64,000 nt of DNA. Origin: Acutalibacter sp. 1XD8-33. GTDB lineage: Bacteria > Bacillota > Clostridia > Oscillospirales > Acutalibacteraceae. The stretch lies in contig NZ_RAZF01000014.1 in assembly GCF_003612555.1 (NCBI RefSeq), forward strand, positions 21,790 to 85,789. Reading direction: 5' to 3'. Of the stretch, positions 1 through 8,389 are shown one piece after another (the stretch's first letter is position 1; each line of letters begins with the position of its first letter). The translations under genes were made by a program, and so were the position numbers. The notes below the pieces were generated by a model that had not been told where the DNA came from, ran no database searches, and was given only the letters and a program-made list of their open reading frames with translations.

Positions 1-1056
1 GCAGCCAATAGCTCTCGATGGGGTGGACCACCCCCACCGTCACCGCCGGGCGGCCCCGGGTCAGGGCCGTGTTCAGCCGGGCGAAGTGGTCCTCGATAAG
101 GGGGAACTCCTCCCACCAGGGGGACTGATAGCCGATGGACGCCGGGTAGTCCCGCTTTGCCTCGCCCTGCATGGTGTACCAGGAGAGATGCGGCACCCGC
201 AGGGTCACCCCCTCCGCCCCCTGCTGACGGGCCATAGACTGGGCCTGCTTGGCGGTGGTGTACTCCCTGAAATCGCAGAGTATGTCGATGCCTGGCAGGC
301 CGAACTCCGGGTAGCAGCGCATGGCGTCCCCCACGGCCTGGGTCTGACTCTCCAGGGTTGGCTCGCCCATCAGGTGGCCGGTGAGCAGTAAATTGTTCTC
401 CCGGCACCAGCGGCCGATTTGCTGGCAGTAGCTCTCCAGAAACCGGTCTGTGACCAGGTTCTGATACCGCCACCGCGCCCGGGAGAGCCTGCCCCCGGGC
501 AGCTCCCAGATGAGCTCGGGCAGCACGTCCAACAGTTCTTCATCATAGCGGACCCGGTACAGCTCCGGCAGGCAGTCCGTCCAGGAGAGGAACAGGTCTT
601 TTTGCTGGGTAGCAAAGTCCAACGCCTGCTTGGGGGCGAACTGGGGCTCGTCTGTGAAGATGCCCAGGGTCGTGCCGCCGAAGTCCCCGCCCACCCATGT
701 CTTGTAGGCCTCGTGGGTAGTCTCGATGAACTCCCGGATGGCCTGGGGGTTCAGGGTGTCTACATAGGCCTGGTCGTTGAACCAGGGGTCAGCCGCGGCG
801 TGCTCTATGTAGGCGTACCACTTTGCACCCTGAGCGGGGTCGCACTCGTCGACGCGCCGGTATTCCTTTAGACAACCGTTTCCGTCCAGCACAATATCAA
901 AAACCGCAAGGAGCTCCCCGTTGTCCTGGCGCACGCTGTTTTGCCCCCGGCCCGGCTCGGGCTCCTTCGCCTGATGGGCGCGCCCCGGTACTCGCTGGCG
1001 GGATTCTTGAACAGCTCCGGCGAAAGGGCCTTTTCCTTTGACTTTGGGTACAGCAT
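1..1056 (-). pseudogene. Decayed glycoside hydrolase (GH106/rhamnosidase-like), runs off the window
   Basis: On the minus strand an ATG at 1056 opens with MLYPKSKEKALSPELFKNPA and SEYRGAP, a typical N-terminus of large GH106-like clostridial hydrolases, but this frame stops after 62 codons. A second frame picks up near 955 (QDNGELLAVFDIVLDGNG) and stays open to the window edge. It carries FTDEPQF, GHLMGEPTLESQTQAVGDAM, a TTAKQAQSMARQ stretch and PHLSWYTM. The two parts fit one protein from which the segment after EYRGAP (normally FWAWN and a long TIM-barrel start) was deleted out of frame. A second, in-frame loss is suspected where ARQQGAEG runs directly into VTLRVPHLSW. The start lies 1 bp after the stop of the upstream isomerase, so the two formed an operon. 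The family call rests on remembered motifs. Loss of function is clear from the frame break. Confidence 0.7.
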
Positions 1057-1057
1057 C

Positions 1058-1837
1058 CTAACACATCCTTTCCTTCAGCAGCGCAAGGCTGGCCCTCGCG
1101 TCCTCCTCAAAGCGCTCACAGCCCGCCTCAATGCTAACGCGCCCTGCATATCCCGCTTCATTCAGCACCGCAAACAGCTCTCCGTACTCACCCCGCCGGT
1201 CTGCCGGGTCGCCGTCCTTGGGGAACAGCCGCCCCTGGGGGCAGGCGGTGTGTACATGCCAAAGAAGCTCCCCCGCGTCAGCTAGGGCTGTCAGCGGCTC
1301 GCCCTCACAGTGCATATGATAGGTGTCGCCCAGCACGCCCACATGGGGCAGGTCCAGCAGGGCCGCCAGCTCCACCGCCTCGCCCACCCGGTTCAGGATA
1401 TTGCACTCCTCCCGGCGCAGGGGCTCAATGGCGATGCACAGGCCGTGTTCCCCGGCAAGGCGGTCCGCCAAGGTCAGGTAGTCCCGGAGCTGCCGCCAGG
1501 CCTGTGCCCAGGAGAAGCCTTCCGGCACCCGCCTACTTCCCCCGGACCCAAAGACGATGACCCGCGCCCCCAGTAGTTCCGCCCGGGAAAAGGCGGCGCA
1601 TAGATAGCTTTCTGCCCGGGCAAGGTCTGCCGCCCCGCCCACCACAGGCAGGTCTCCCGGGAGCATACCATTCACGGCTTCGCACCGCAGGCCGGACCCC
1701 TCCAAAGCCCTCCGGGCATTCTGAAATTCCTCCTCAGGCATGCCGGCCACTGCCGAAAGGCCGGTCTCTATGTAGTCATAGCCCAGCCGGGCCAAAACCC
1801 CGGCGTTATCCAGGGACGTGCAGACTCCTAATTTCAT
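1058..1837 (-). CDS. Sugar phosphate isomerase/epimerase-like TIM-barrel protein
   Basis: The 259-aa product is a xylose-isomerase-like TIM barrel (AP-endonuclease 2 superfamily), the family of hexulose epimerases and inosose isomerases. It begins MKLGVCTSLDNAGVLARLGY. Family-like pieces are YDYIETGLSAVAG, a central metal-site stretch IAIEPLRREECN, LGDTYHMHCEG and the C-terminal VSIEAGCERFEED. The start at 1837 is chosen because the frame upstream to 2014 runs through non-coding palindromic sequence. The decayed glycoside hydrolase follows 1 bp downstream on the same strand, so this was probably the sugar-handling partner of a polysaccharide-degrading enzyme. The reading frame is intact although its neighbour is broken. 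The exact substrate cannot be read from the sequence. Confidence 0.8.
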   Translation of the reverse strand: MKLGVCTSLDNAGVLARLGYDYIETGLSAVAGMPEEEFQNARRALEGSGLRCEAVNGMLPGDLPVVGGAADLARAESYLCAAFSRAELLGARVIVFGSGGSRRVPEGFSWAQAWRQLRDYLTLADRLAGEHGLCIAIEPLRREECNILNRVGEAVELAALLDLPHVGVLGDTYHMHCEGEPLTALADAGELLWHVHTACPQGRLFPKDGDPADRRGEYGELFAVLNEAGYAGRVSIEAGCERFEEDARASLALLKERMC

Positions 1838-1933
1838 TTTATTCACACTTTCCGGCTTATGCCGTTTATTATTTAGGGGGAAGTTCCCCGCTAGAGATAT
1901 TATAGCATAGCTCCAAGCCGCTTTGCGTCTTGG

Positions 1934-2000
1934 GAAATCGCTTACACGATTTCTGGAACTGCTTCGCAGTTCTGCTCTACTGAAATAGCCTGTGGCTATT
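1934..2000. repeat. Three tandem micro-hairpins
   Basis: Three short perfect inverted repeats follow one another: GAAATCG/CGATTTC (1934-1953), GAACTGC/GCAGTTC (1956-1972) and AATAGCC/GGCTATT (1984-2000), with 3-6 nt loops. They lie between the isomerase start and the lyase fragment. They resemble in style the palindromic modules found elsewhere in this window. Function is unknown. Confidence 0.6.
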
Positions 2001-2123
2001 ATAGCATTTTCCATAGAATTTGTATATATGGAACCGCTTTAGCGAACGCAAAACCGCTGGTAAAATCCCGTGGGATGTGGTATAATAGCTTCAAATCATC
2101 CTACATACAAAGAAGGCATAATC

Positions 2124-2456
2124 ATGCAAAATTTGGAGGTTCAACTGACAGAGATCACACCGGATGGAGTCACCGTCACCTGGGAGCCTGTCCCCGGCGC
2201 GCGCACCTACCGGCTCCTTTGGAGCGACCGTAACATCCCCGCTCAAATCTACAAGAAGTCCGACGAGACCAATGGGACCAGCCTCCGGTTTGACAGGTCC
2301 ACTCACATTCCATACTACTTAAAGGTGCAGGCTCTGGATGATTCCGGGGCTGTCTTTGCGTCCGGCGGGCCTGTCCCCACGCCGGTAAATCGCACGCTCC
2401 GCCCCCAGTTGGAGAAGCGGCGAATTTCCCCCGGGCTGCTTGACTTTTCTGGGTAA
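2124..2456 (+). pseudogene. N-terminal fragment of an FnIII-bearing rhamnogalacturonan-lyase-like (PL11) protein
   Basis: The 110-aa product starts MQNLEVQLTEITPDGVTVTW and is a single fibronectin type III-like domain, followed by THIPYYLKVQALD and TPVNRTLRPQLEK. In large clostridial PL11 rhamnogalacturonan lyases this linker normally continues LGRGLVAVK and then the catalytic beta-propeller. Here it runs into unrelated sequence (RRISPGLLDFSG) and stops, so only the binding-domain stub remains. AAGAAGG at 2110 gives a plausible ribosome site for ATG 2124. Together with the broken glycoside hydrolase upstream this points to a lost rhamnogalacturonan-degradation locus. The family link is from memory of the linker motif. 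A free-standing FnIII protein is the alternative. Confidence 0.5.
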
Positions 2457-2468
2457 AACAGGTATAAT
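2440..2468 (+). promoter_or_regulatory. Sigma-A promoter of gpsA
   Basis: TTGACT (2440-2445) and TATAAT (2463-2468) are separated by 17 bp, upstream of gpsA. The -35 hexamer lies within the tail of the lyase fragment. Confidence 0.8.
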
Positions 2469-2536
2469 AAGAAAAGAAAAGCGGTGTAGGGCACTCCTTA
2501 CACCGTTCCTTTTTTCAAATATCAGGAGGAAGAAGC

Positions 2537-3550
2537 ATGGTTCATATTGGCGTGTTGGGCGCCGGAACATGGGGAACGGCTCTGGCAAGAATGCTGGCGA
2601 ATACCGGGAACCAGGTAACGGTCTGGTCTGCCATAGAGAGCGAAATTCGGGATCTGGCTGCGGGGAAGGCGCACCCCAACCTGCCCGGCGCGGAAATTCC
2701 GGAAAGCATCCGGTTTACCACAGAGATTTCAGAGGCCTGCGCGGAAAAAGAGATGATACTGTTTGCGGTGCCGTCTCCTTATGTAAGGGAGACTACCAGG
2801 CGCGCCGCCCCCTATATTGCCCAAAAACAGATTCTTGTGGATGCGGCAAAGGGAATGGAATCTGGCACTCTTTTCACAATGACCCAGGTAATACAGGACG
2901 AGCTGTGCCGGGAAAACCCCGCCAAGACCGTGAGGCTGGTTGCTCTTTCAGGCCCTACCCACGCGGAGGAGGTGGCCCGGGACATGCCCACCACCATTGT
3001 GTCCGCCAGCGGCGACCCAGCCGCCGCGAAAGCGGTGCAGGACACCTTTATGAATACCTGCATGAGGGTTTACACCAACCCGGATATCCGCGGGGTGGAG
3101 CTGTGCGGGGCGGTGAAAAACATCATTGCCCTGGCGGCGGGCATGTCCCGGGGGTTGGGCTACGGCGACAACACCAAGGCGGCCATCATCACCCGAGGGC
3201 TGGCGGAGATCACCCGGCTGGGCTGCGCCGTGGGGTGCCAAGAGCAGACCTTCACCGGTTTGGCGGGAATTGGCGACCTGATTGTCACCGCGACCAGCGT
3301 CCACAGCCGGAACAACCGTTGCGGCGAGCTGATTGGCCAGGGAATGCCACCCCGGAAGGCAATAGAAAAAATCGGCATGGTGGTGGAGGGGATCAATGCC
3401 ATCCCGGCCGTGCGGAAGCTGTCGGAGCTCTATGGGATTGAGATGCCCATTGTAGAGGCGGTGGATTCCATTGTCAACGGCGGCGTGGCTCCAGAGGCGG
3501 CGGTAGAAGAGCTGATGGGCCGGGGCAAAAAGGGAGAACGAGGCCTGTAG
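2537..3550 (+). CDS. gpsA: NAD(P)H-dependent glycerol-3-phosphate dehydrogenase
   Basis: This cytoplasmic enzyme reduces dihydroxyacetone phosphate to sn-glycerol 3-phosphate, the backbone of membrane phospholipids. The 337-aa length is normal for the family. The Rossmann motif GVLGAGTWG is at residues 5-13, followed by LVALSGPTHAEE and the C-terminal domain signatures GAVKNIIALAAG (catalytic lysine near residue 193) and YGDNTKAAIITRG. AGGAGGAAG precedes the ATG, and a consensus promoter lies about 70 bp upstream. tgt follows 28 bp downstream and is probably cotranscribed. Confidence 0.97.
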   Translation: MVHIGVLGAGTWGTALARMLANTGNQVTVWSAIESEIRDLAAGKAHPNLPGAEIPESIRFTTEISEACAEKEMILFAVPSPYVRETTRRAAPYIAQKQILVDAAKGMESGTLFTMTQVIQDELCRENPAKTVRLVALSGPTHAEEVARDMPTTIVSASGDPAAAKAVQDTFMNTCMRVYTNPDIRGVELCGAVKNIIALAAGMSRGLGYGDNTKAAIITRGLAEITRLGCAVGCQEQTFTGLAGIGDLIVTATSVHSRNNRCGELIGQGMPPRKAIEKIGMVVEGINAIPAVRKLSELYGIEMPIVEAVDSIVNGGVAPEAAVEELMGRGKKGERGL

Positions 3551-3578
3551 GCACAGACGGGAAAGAGGAGGAACCCAA

Positions 3579-4709
3579 TTGTATCAATTGCTGAAAACGG
3601 AGGGAATGGCCCGCCGGGGCAGGTTTGTCACGGTCCACGGCACGGTACAGACTCCGGGCTTTATGAACGTAGCCACCGCCGGAGCCATCAAAGGGGCGGT
3701 TTCGGCCTATGACCTGAAAGAGCTGGGCTGCCAGGTCCAGCTGTGCAATACCTACCACCTCCACCTGCGCCCTGGGGACGAGACGGTGAAGGCTCTGGGG
3801 GGCATCCGGAAGTTTACCGGGTGGGAGGGCCCGGTCCTCACGGACAGCGGGGGGTTCCAGGTGTTTTCCCTGGCAAAACTGCGGAACATCCGGGAGGAGG
3901 GAGTGACGTTCGCCTCCCACATCGACGGCCGGCGGATCTTTATGGGGCCCGAGGAGAGTATGCGGATTCAATCCAATCTGGGCTCCACCATTGCCATGGC
4001 CTTTGACGAGTGCGTGGAGAATCCCGCGCCATACGACTATGCCAAAAGCTCCTGCGCCCGCACCGCTCGGTGGCTCCGGCGTTGTAAGGAGGAGATGGCC
4101 CGGCTCAACGCCCGGCAGGACACCCTGAACCCCAGCCAGCTGCTGTTTGGCATCAACCAGGGCTGCACCTACCAAGACCTGCGGGTGGAGCACATGAAGG
4201 AGATCGCTGCCCTGGACCTGGACGGCTACGGGATCGGCGGTCTGGCGGTGGGGGAGACTGCGGAGGAGATGTACGCCGTGATCGAGGCCATCGAGCCCCA
4301 TATGCCCAAGGATAAGATCCGCTATTTGATGGGCGTGGGGACTCCGGCCAATATCCTGGAGGCGGTGCGCCGGGGGGTAGACCTGTTCGACTGCGTGATG
4401 CCCACCCGGAATGCCCGCCACGGCCACGCCTTTACGGCGGAAGGATGCCGGAACCTGATGAACGCCAAGTACCGGTTGGACCAAGCCCCTCTGGACGAAA
4501 GCTGCGGCTGTCCGGTGTGCCGCAGCTTTACCCGGGCCTATGTCCACCATCTCTTGAAAGCGGGGGAGATGCTGGGGATGCGGCTGGCAGTGATGCACAA
4601 TCTCTATTTTTATAACCATCTGCTGGAACGGATCCGCGCCGCCTTGGACGAAGGCCGGTTCGAAGCGTTTTACCGGGAAAACATAGAGGTTATCAGCCGG
4701 AGAATCTAG
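3579..4709 (+). CDS. tgt: tRNA-guanine transglycosylase
   Basis: This enzyme exchanges guanine-34 of GUN-anticodon tRNAs for preQ1 in queuosine synthesis. The 376-aa protein has the substrate-pocket motif DSGGFQVFSL at about residue 89, FDECVENPAPYDYA near 142, GGLAVGE near 221, and the structural zinc site C309-x-C311-x2-C314 with a downstream histidine. The start is a TTG at 3579 behind a strong GAGGAGG. No ATG in frame lies close by with such a site. It follows gpsA closely and is probably in the same transcript. The next gene, yajC, the usual tgt partner, has its own promoter 150 bp or more further on. Confidence 0.97.
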   Translation: MYQLLKTEGMARRGRFVTVHGTVQTPGFMNVATAGAIKGAVSAYDLKELGCQVQLCNTYHLHLRPGDETVKALGGIRKFTGWEGPVLTDSGGFQVFSLAKLRNIREEGVTFASHIDGRRIFMGPEESMRIQSNLGSTIAMAFDECVENPAPYDYAKSSCARTARWLRRCKEEMARLNARQDTLNPSQLLFGINQGCTYQDLRVEHMKEIAALDLDGYGIGGLAVGETAEEMYAVIEAIEPHMPKDKIRYLMGVGTPANILEAVRRGVDLFDCVMPTRNARHGHAFTAEGCRNLMNAKYRLDQAPLDESCGCPVCRSFTRAYVHHLLKAGEMLGMRLAVMHNLYFYNHLLERIRAALDEGRFEAFYRENIEVISRRI

Positions 4710-4710
4710 G

Positions 4711-4800
4711 GTATGTTCACATAAGCGTTCGCACACGCCTTTTTGGCAGATTCAAGACAAAAATCCGCTCAAAAATCCGTATACTCAGCATATGTGAGCA
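4711..4800. repeat. Degenerate short inverted-repeat element related to the 24067-24224 element
   Basis: TATGTTCACATA just after the tgt stop and the reverse-complement-like TATGTGAGCAT near 4792 form imperfect ends. The interior (CTCAAAAATCCGTATA) resembles the interior of the 158-bp element at 24067-24224. It looks like an internally deleted, decayed relative. Confidence 0.45.
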
Positions 4801-4860
4801 TGCCCTGGGCGGCGTCGCCAGGAGAAAACACGCCTGGGAGGAAATAATCTGATATTTTGC

Positions 4861-4889
4861 TTGCAACTTGGCGTGTTTCCTGTTATAAT
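4861..4889 (+). promoter_or_regulatory. Sigma-A promoter of yajC
   Basis: TTGCAA (4861-4866), a 17-bp spacer and TATAAT (4884-4889). The predicted transcript start near 4896 makes the TTG at 4902 unlikely as translation start and favours ATG 4911 or 4926. Confidence 0.8.
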
Positions 4890-4925
4890 CTGAAGTAATT
4901 ATTGGAAGGGATGTGTTCACACAAG

Positions 4926-5258
4926 ATGTACAATCTGAAATTGATGGACGCGGCGGCCAATGCCGGCGGCGGGATGAGCCTGATTATTATGCTGCTGGTA
5001 TACGGACTGTTTTTTGCGGCGCTGTATTTCATTTTCTTCCGTCCCCAGAACAAGAAAAAGAAAAAAGAAGCTGAAATGCGCAAGAACGCTCAGGTCGGGG
5101 ACGAGATTACCACCATTGGCGGCATCTGCGGCCGGATTGTAGCTGTCAAGGAGGAATCGGAGTCCGTGATCATTGAGACCGGCAGCGATAAGTCTAAGCT
5201 GCGGGTAAAGCGCTGGGCAATTGGCAGCGTGGATACTGTGCATGAGGATGACGCCTGA
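4926..5258 (+). CDS. yajC: Preprotein translocase subunit YajC
   Basis: YajC is a small inner-membrane accessory subunit of the SecDF translocase. One transmembrane helix (LIIMLLVYGLFFAALYFIFF) is followed by the family hallmark FRPQNKKKKKEAEM and the cytoplasmic domain motif VGDEITTIGGICGRIVAVKE. The product is about 110 aa, normal for YajC. The start is uncertain: GGAAGGG (4904-4910) directly precedes ATG 4911 and sits 15 nt from ATG 4926, and I took the latter. It lies downstream of tgt, the classic tgt-yajC order. secD/secF are not in the window. Confidence 0.93.
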   Translation: MYNLKLMDAAANAGGGMSLIIMLLVYGLFFAALYFIFFRPQNKKKKKEAEMRKNAQVGDEITTIGGICGRIVAVKEESESVIIETGSDKSKLRVKRWAIGSVDTVHEDDA

Positions 5259-5442
5259 TCTCCTCGGGAATCCCATGGAATAAAAAATCCCCTTTGCTCA
5301 TAGGTATAGTTAACGCGGTTTATAAAGAAGCAAATCGCCTCTTTTAGATAGGCGGCATAGCCGCCTACGGGAGTCTGGTATCTGCCGGATTTCCGGCGCG
5401 TTTCCGATATTGGGATATCCTATGAGCTGAGGGGTTTTTTCT

Positions 5443-5820
5443 ATGAAATGGATTCGGGCATTGATTTTATCCGGGGCGGTCACCGCCGGAACCAGTCTGC
5501 TGCTGCTGTCGGTGCTTGCGTTTGCGGTGTGCAGGATGGGCGCGCTGCCTAGGGGGTCGCTATCCCTCATCACCACCCTGGCGGCCTGTGGGGCGGTATT
5601 TCTGGGAGGCTTTGTCCCCGCGCTGTCCCTGCGGGAAAAGGGGATCTTTTTGGGCCTGGGGGCCGGGGCTTTGTTTTTGGTCTGCGCGGTTTTGGTATCG
5701 GCTCTGGCATTTCAGCTGGAGGCCGGCCCTGCCAGCATAGGAAAAGGGGCGGCGGTCCTGCTCAGCGGTGCAATCGGCGGCATACTGGGAGCCAACCGCA
5801 AGCACAAGGTGAGATTTTAG
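5443..5820 (+). CDS. TIGR04086-type small integral membrane protein
   Basis: The 125-aa, very hydrophobic protein has four predicted transmembrane helices: ALILSGAVTAGTSLLLL, LITTLAACGAVFLGGFVPAL, IFLGLGAGALFLVCAVLV and GAAVLLSGAIGGILGAN. Size, helix number and the glycine-rich last helix ending in a short basic tail (NRKHKVRF) match the TIGR04086/YrzE family common in Clostridia beside yajC. No function is established. It lies 184 bp after yajC, and the gap carries only a small hairpin (GGCGGCATAGCCGCC). Confidence 0.75.
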   Translation: MKWIRALILSGAVTAGTSLLLLSVLAFAVCRMGALPRGSLSLITTLAACGAVFLGGFVPALSLREKGIFLGLGAGALFLVCAVLVSALAFQLEAGPASIGKGAAVLLSGAIGGILGANRKHKVRF

Positions 5821-5888
5821 ATGCCCGCAGACCCCTTTCCGCCGGCGTTACAATTCTGTAATCCCAAGTTACAATTATGCAATAGGTC

Positions 5889-5917
5889 TTGAAATTCCTT
5901 CTTGATTCGGCTATGAT
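5889..5917 (+). promoter_or_regulatory. Promoter upstream of the DUF4349 lipoprotein
   Basis: TTGAAA (5889-5894), a 17-bp spacer and TATGAT (5912-5917). The resulting leader of about 250 nt would contain the dispersed repeat at 5945-6110. Confidence 0.55.
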
Positions 5918-5944
5918 ATTGTTAAATTACCCAGGAATTTAAAC

Positions 5945-6110
5945 AATAGGAATATTACGCGGTCCAGGTACGGAAAACTTGGCCATGCCAAGTTTGGCGC
6001 CTGGTAGGGTTCTTAGGGTGACAATCGCCGGCCGAGCCGGCAGGCGAGACCAAAGCCACTAAGCCGCCAGAGGCCCAACCGTACTTTTACGGGCCGTGGT
6101 CCTGACAAGG
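5945..6110. repeat. Dispersed modular repeat, copy 1
   Basis: This stretch contains the palindromic pieces ACTTGGCCATGCCAAGT and GGCCGAGCCGGCAGGCGAGA also seen at 52.9, 43.6 and 26.5 kb, plus CCGCCAGAGGCCC, which resembles the 32.1-kb copy. It lies in the leader region of the DUF4349 gene. Confidence 0.6.
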
Positions 6111-6172
6111 GAGTTCCTATCGTTTGTTGGCGAAGTAATATAACGAATCAGCGGGTGAGGAGAGGATTTCGA

Positions 6173-7180
6173 ATGAAAAAGGCGGTTTGGGAAAAGTGTG
6201 GTATTTTGCTCTTGGCGGCGCTCCTGCTGATAAATTTGGGGGCCTGCGGAGGCCAGAATGGAAAAGGCGGGGATTCTTCCAGCAGCCAGGCCTATAGCCA
6301 GACCACAGATTATGAGTCTCCCGCTGTGGAATCTGAAGGGGGCGCCCCTGAAAACGGAATGGAGGAAGGCGCGCTGGGGGAGAACCCGGTTCCCAGGGGG
6401 GAAAACCGTAAGCTGATCACCACGGTGAATCTGGAGGCGGAGACAAAGGACTATGATGAATTTCTGACTTGGCTGGAGAACAGGGTGGCAGAAGCGGAGG
6501 GATACATCGAGTCCTCAGACATGTACGCTTACAACGAGGAGAGCCGCAGTTGCCAGCTGAAGCTGCGGATGCCAGCGGAAAAGCTGAATGGGTTTCTGGC
6601 GGCAGTGGGGGAGAACTGCCATGTGCTTCAGCGTTCTACCCAGGAAGAGGACGTGACCCTGGAGTATGTGGACGCGGAGAGCTACCGGGACGCGCTGCTG
6701 GCTGAGCAGAAGCGTCTGATGGAGCTATTGGAGCAGGCGTCCAGCCTGGAGGATATTCTCAGTATTGAGGACAGGCTGACCAATGTGCGCTATCAGCTGC
6801 AAAACTATGAATCCACGTTGCGGGTGTACGACAGCCAGATCAACTATAGTACGGTGAACTTCTCTTTGAATGAGGTCCGTGAGCTTACCGAGCCGGAGCC
6901 GGAAAGCTGGGGCAGCCGGGCCTGGGCTGGCATGAAGAGCAACGCAAAAGATCTGATGCGCTTTTTCCAGGAGCTGGGATTGTTCATCGTTGTCCATCTG
7001 CCTACGCTGATTTTCCTGCTGGCTATCGCCGGGACGGTCCTGCTTTTGACCGTGAAGCCCCGCCGCCGGGCCAAAGAGCGCAGGAAACAACAGAAGGCCC
7101 TGGTTCAGGCGCGGCAGCGCGAGGCCATGGAGGCGCTGAAACAGGCCAGAGAACGGCAGGGGGAACAGGAGAAGGAATAG
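6173..7180 (+). CDS. DUF4349 lipoprotein
   Basis: This is a 335-aa exported lipoprotein. After MKKAVWEKCGILLLAALLLI comes the lipobox LGAC-G (lipidated cysteine near residue 25), then a serine-rich linker. The DUF4349 core begins NRKLITTVNLEAETKDYDEF and includes YVDAESYRDALLAEQKRL, a coiled-coil-rich stretch and INYSTVNFSLNEVRE. A C-terminal transmembrane helix (FIVVHLPTLIFLLAIAGTVL) and a basic cytoplasmic tail (RRRAKERRKQQ) follow, so the protein is anchored at both ends. The start at 6173 follows GAGGAGAGG. The function of the family is unknown. Confidence 0.9.
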   Translation: MKKAVWEKCGILLLAALLLINLGACGGQNGKGGDSSSSQAYSQTTDYESPAVESEGGAPENGMEEGALGENPVPRGENRKLITTVNLEAETKDYDEFLTWLENRVAEAEGYIESSDMYAYNEESRSCQLKLRMPAEKLNGFLAAVGENCHVLQRSTQEEDVTLEYVDAESYRDALLAEQKRLMELLEQASSLEDILSIEDRLTNVRYQLQNYESTLRVYDSQINYSTVNFSLNEVRELTEPEPESWGSRAWAGMKSNAKDLMRFFQELGLFIVVHLPTLIFLLAIAGTVLLLTVKPRRRAKERRKQQKALVQARQREAMEALKQARERQGEQEKE

Positions 7181-7276
7181 ACCACTGATATGCTTCCAAA
7201 GCATAGGTATCTATAGCCTACGGGTATTTGCATTTTTGGGAAAAGTGGAGTATAATGGTAGACAATCAAAAATGCA

Positions 7277-7441
7277 AGAAGCTGTGCCGATAGGATTTGT
7301 GTTCCGATTTTCGAGCAAGTTCAGTTGGGAGCAAGGCGTGGAGATGCCGGCAATCTGGCGATTGGCAAGTTTTCACAACGCCGCTTCCCGGCTGAATTTG
7401 CCGGAAAAGGGAATACAAATCCTATTGGTACGGCTTCTAAA
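7277..7441. repeat. 165-bp palindromic element with about 27-bp terminal inverted repeats
   Basis: The left end (GAAGCTGTGCCGATAGGATT, continuing TGTGTTCC) and the reverse complement of the right end (GAAGCCGTACCAATAGGATT, continuing TGTATTCC) match at most positions. The interior is also inverted-repeat-like (AAATTCAGCCGGGAAGCGGC against AAGTTCAGTTGGGAGCAAGG). A nearly solo pair of the same ends occurs at 35103-35143, and one end occurs at 36059. It looks like a MITE-type element. Confidence 0.7.
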
Positions 7442-7467
7442 CCTCTGATAGGAAAGGAAGCGGAAAG

Positions 7468-8319
7468 ATGGATTTTATAGAGAATAAAACCCTGGATGAG
7501 GAGCGGGCTCTGTATGGCAGCCAGGAACTTACTGTGCGGAACTGTTCTTTCAACGGCCCCGCCGACGGGGAGAGCGCCTTCAAGGAGAGCCGGGACCTGA
7601 CGGTGGAAAACTGCTTTTTTAACTTGCGCTACCCCTTCTGGCATGACAGCGGGGTGACAATTTCCGGTTCTGAGATGACAGAGCTCTGCCGGGCGGCCCT
7701 CTGGTATTCCCAGAACGTGGAGATCTGGGACACCAGGCTTCACGGCATCAAGGCCCTGCGGGAATGCGGCGAAATCAGGATGCGGGACTGCCATATTGTT
7801 TCTCCGGAGTTTGGCTGGTTCTGCCGCGGCGTAGAAATGGCGGATGTGTACGCGGAGAGCGAGTATTTTATGATGCGTTCCCGGAACCTGCGGTTCAAAG
7901 ACGTGACCCTCAAGGGAAAATACTCCTTCCAGTATATTGAGGACTCTGTGTTTGAAAGCTGTACTTTTGACACAAAAGACGCTTTCTGGCATGCCAGGAA
8001 CATAACGGTACGCAATAGTACCGTCAAGGGGGAATATCTGGCCTGGTACTGCGAGAACGCCACCTTTGAGAACTGCAAGATTCTGGGCACCCAGCCTCTT
8101 TGCTACTGTAAAGGCTTAAAGCTGGTAAACTGCCAGATGATAGATACGGATCTGAGCTTCGAGAAATCAGAGGTGGAGGCCAGTCTGACCGCGCCTATCC
8201 TCAGCATCAAGAACCCGCTGTCCGGCCATATCTGCGTGCCCGGAGTGGAGGAGATCATTCGGGATGACCCTGCCTCTCAGGGAGAGATCATCGTTTGCAA
8301 AGAATGCTGCCGCGTATAA
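7468..8319 (+). CDS. DUF3737 family beta-helix protein
   Basis: The 283-aa protein consists almost entirely of short repeated strands such as LTVRNCSFNGPADGES, LTVENCFFNLRYPFW, ITVRNSTVKGEYLAWYCEN and FENCKILGTQPLCYCKGLKL, the pattern of a right-handed parallel beta-helix. The opening MDFIENKTLDEERALYG and the closing ISIKNPLSGHICVPGVEEII are characteristic of DUF3737. Family members are found in gut Firmicutes and have no established role. No signal peptide is seen, so it is probably cytoplasmic. GGAAAGGAAG precedes the ATG. A strong terminator follows at 8354, so it appears monocistronic. Confidence 0.88.
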   Translation: MDFIENKTLDEERALYGSQELTVRNCSFNGPADGESAFKESRDLTVENCFFNLRYPFWHDSGVTISGSEMTELCRAALWYSQNVEIWDTRLHGIKALRECGEIRMRDCHIVSPEFGWFCRGVEMADVYAESEYFMMRSRNLRFKDVTLKGKYSFQYIEDSVFESCTFDTKDAFWHARNITVRNSTVKGEYLAWYCENATFENCKILGTQPLCYCKGLKLVNCQMIDTDLSFEKSEVEASLTAPILSIKNPLSGHICVPGVEEIIRDDPASQGEIIVCKECCRV

Positions 8320-8353
8320 GCAGCATTGATAATCAGAATCATCCTATTAGGTA

Positions 8354-8389
8354 AAAAGCCGTCCTGCATAAAAAGCGGGCGGCTTTTTT
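8354..8389 (+). terminator. Rho-independent terminator of the DUF3737 gene
   Basis: Inverted repeat AAAAGCCGTCCTGC / GCGGGCGGCTTTTTT with a short A-rich loop and a T run. Confidence 0.85.

Noticed and set aside
5820..6172. Possible riboswitch before the DUF4349 lipoprotein gene
   Set aside because: The structured-looking sequence is explained by dispersed repeat modules, and no known aptamer core was recognised.
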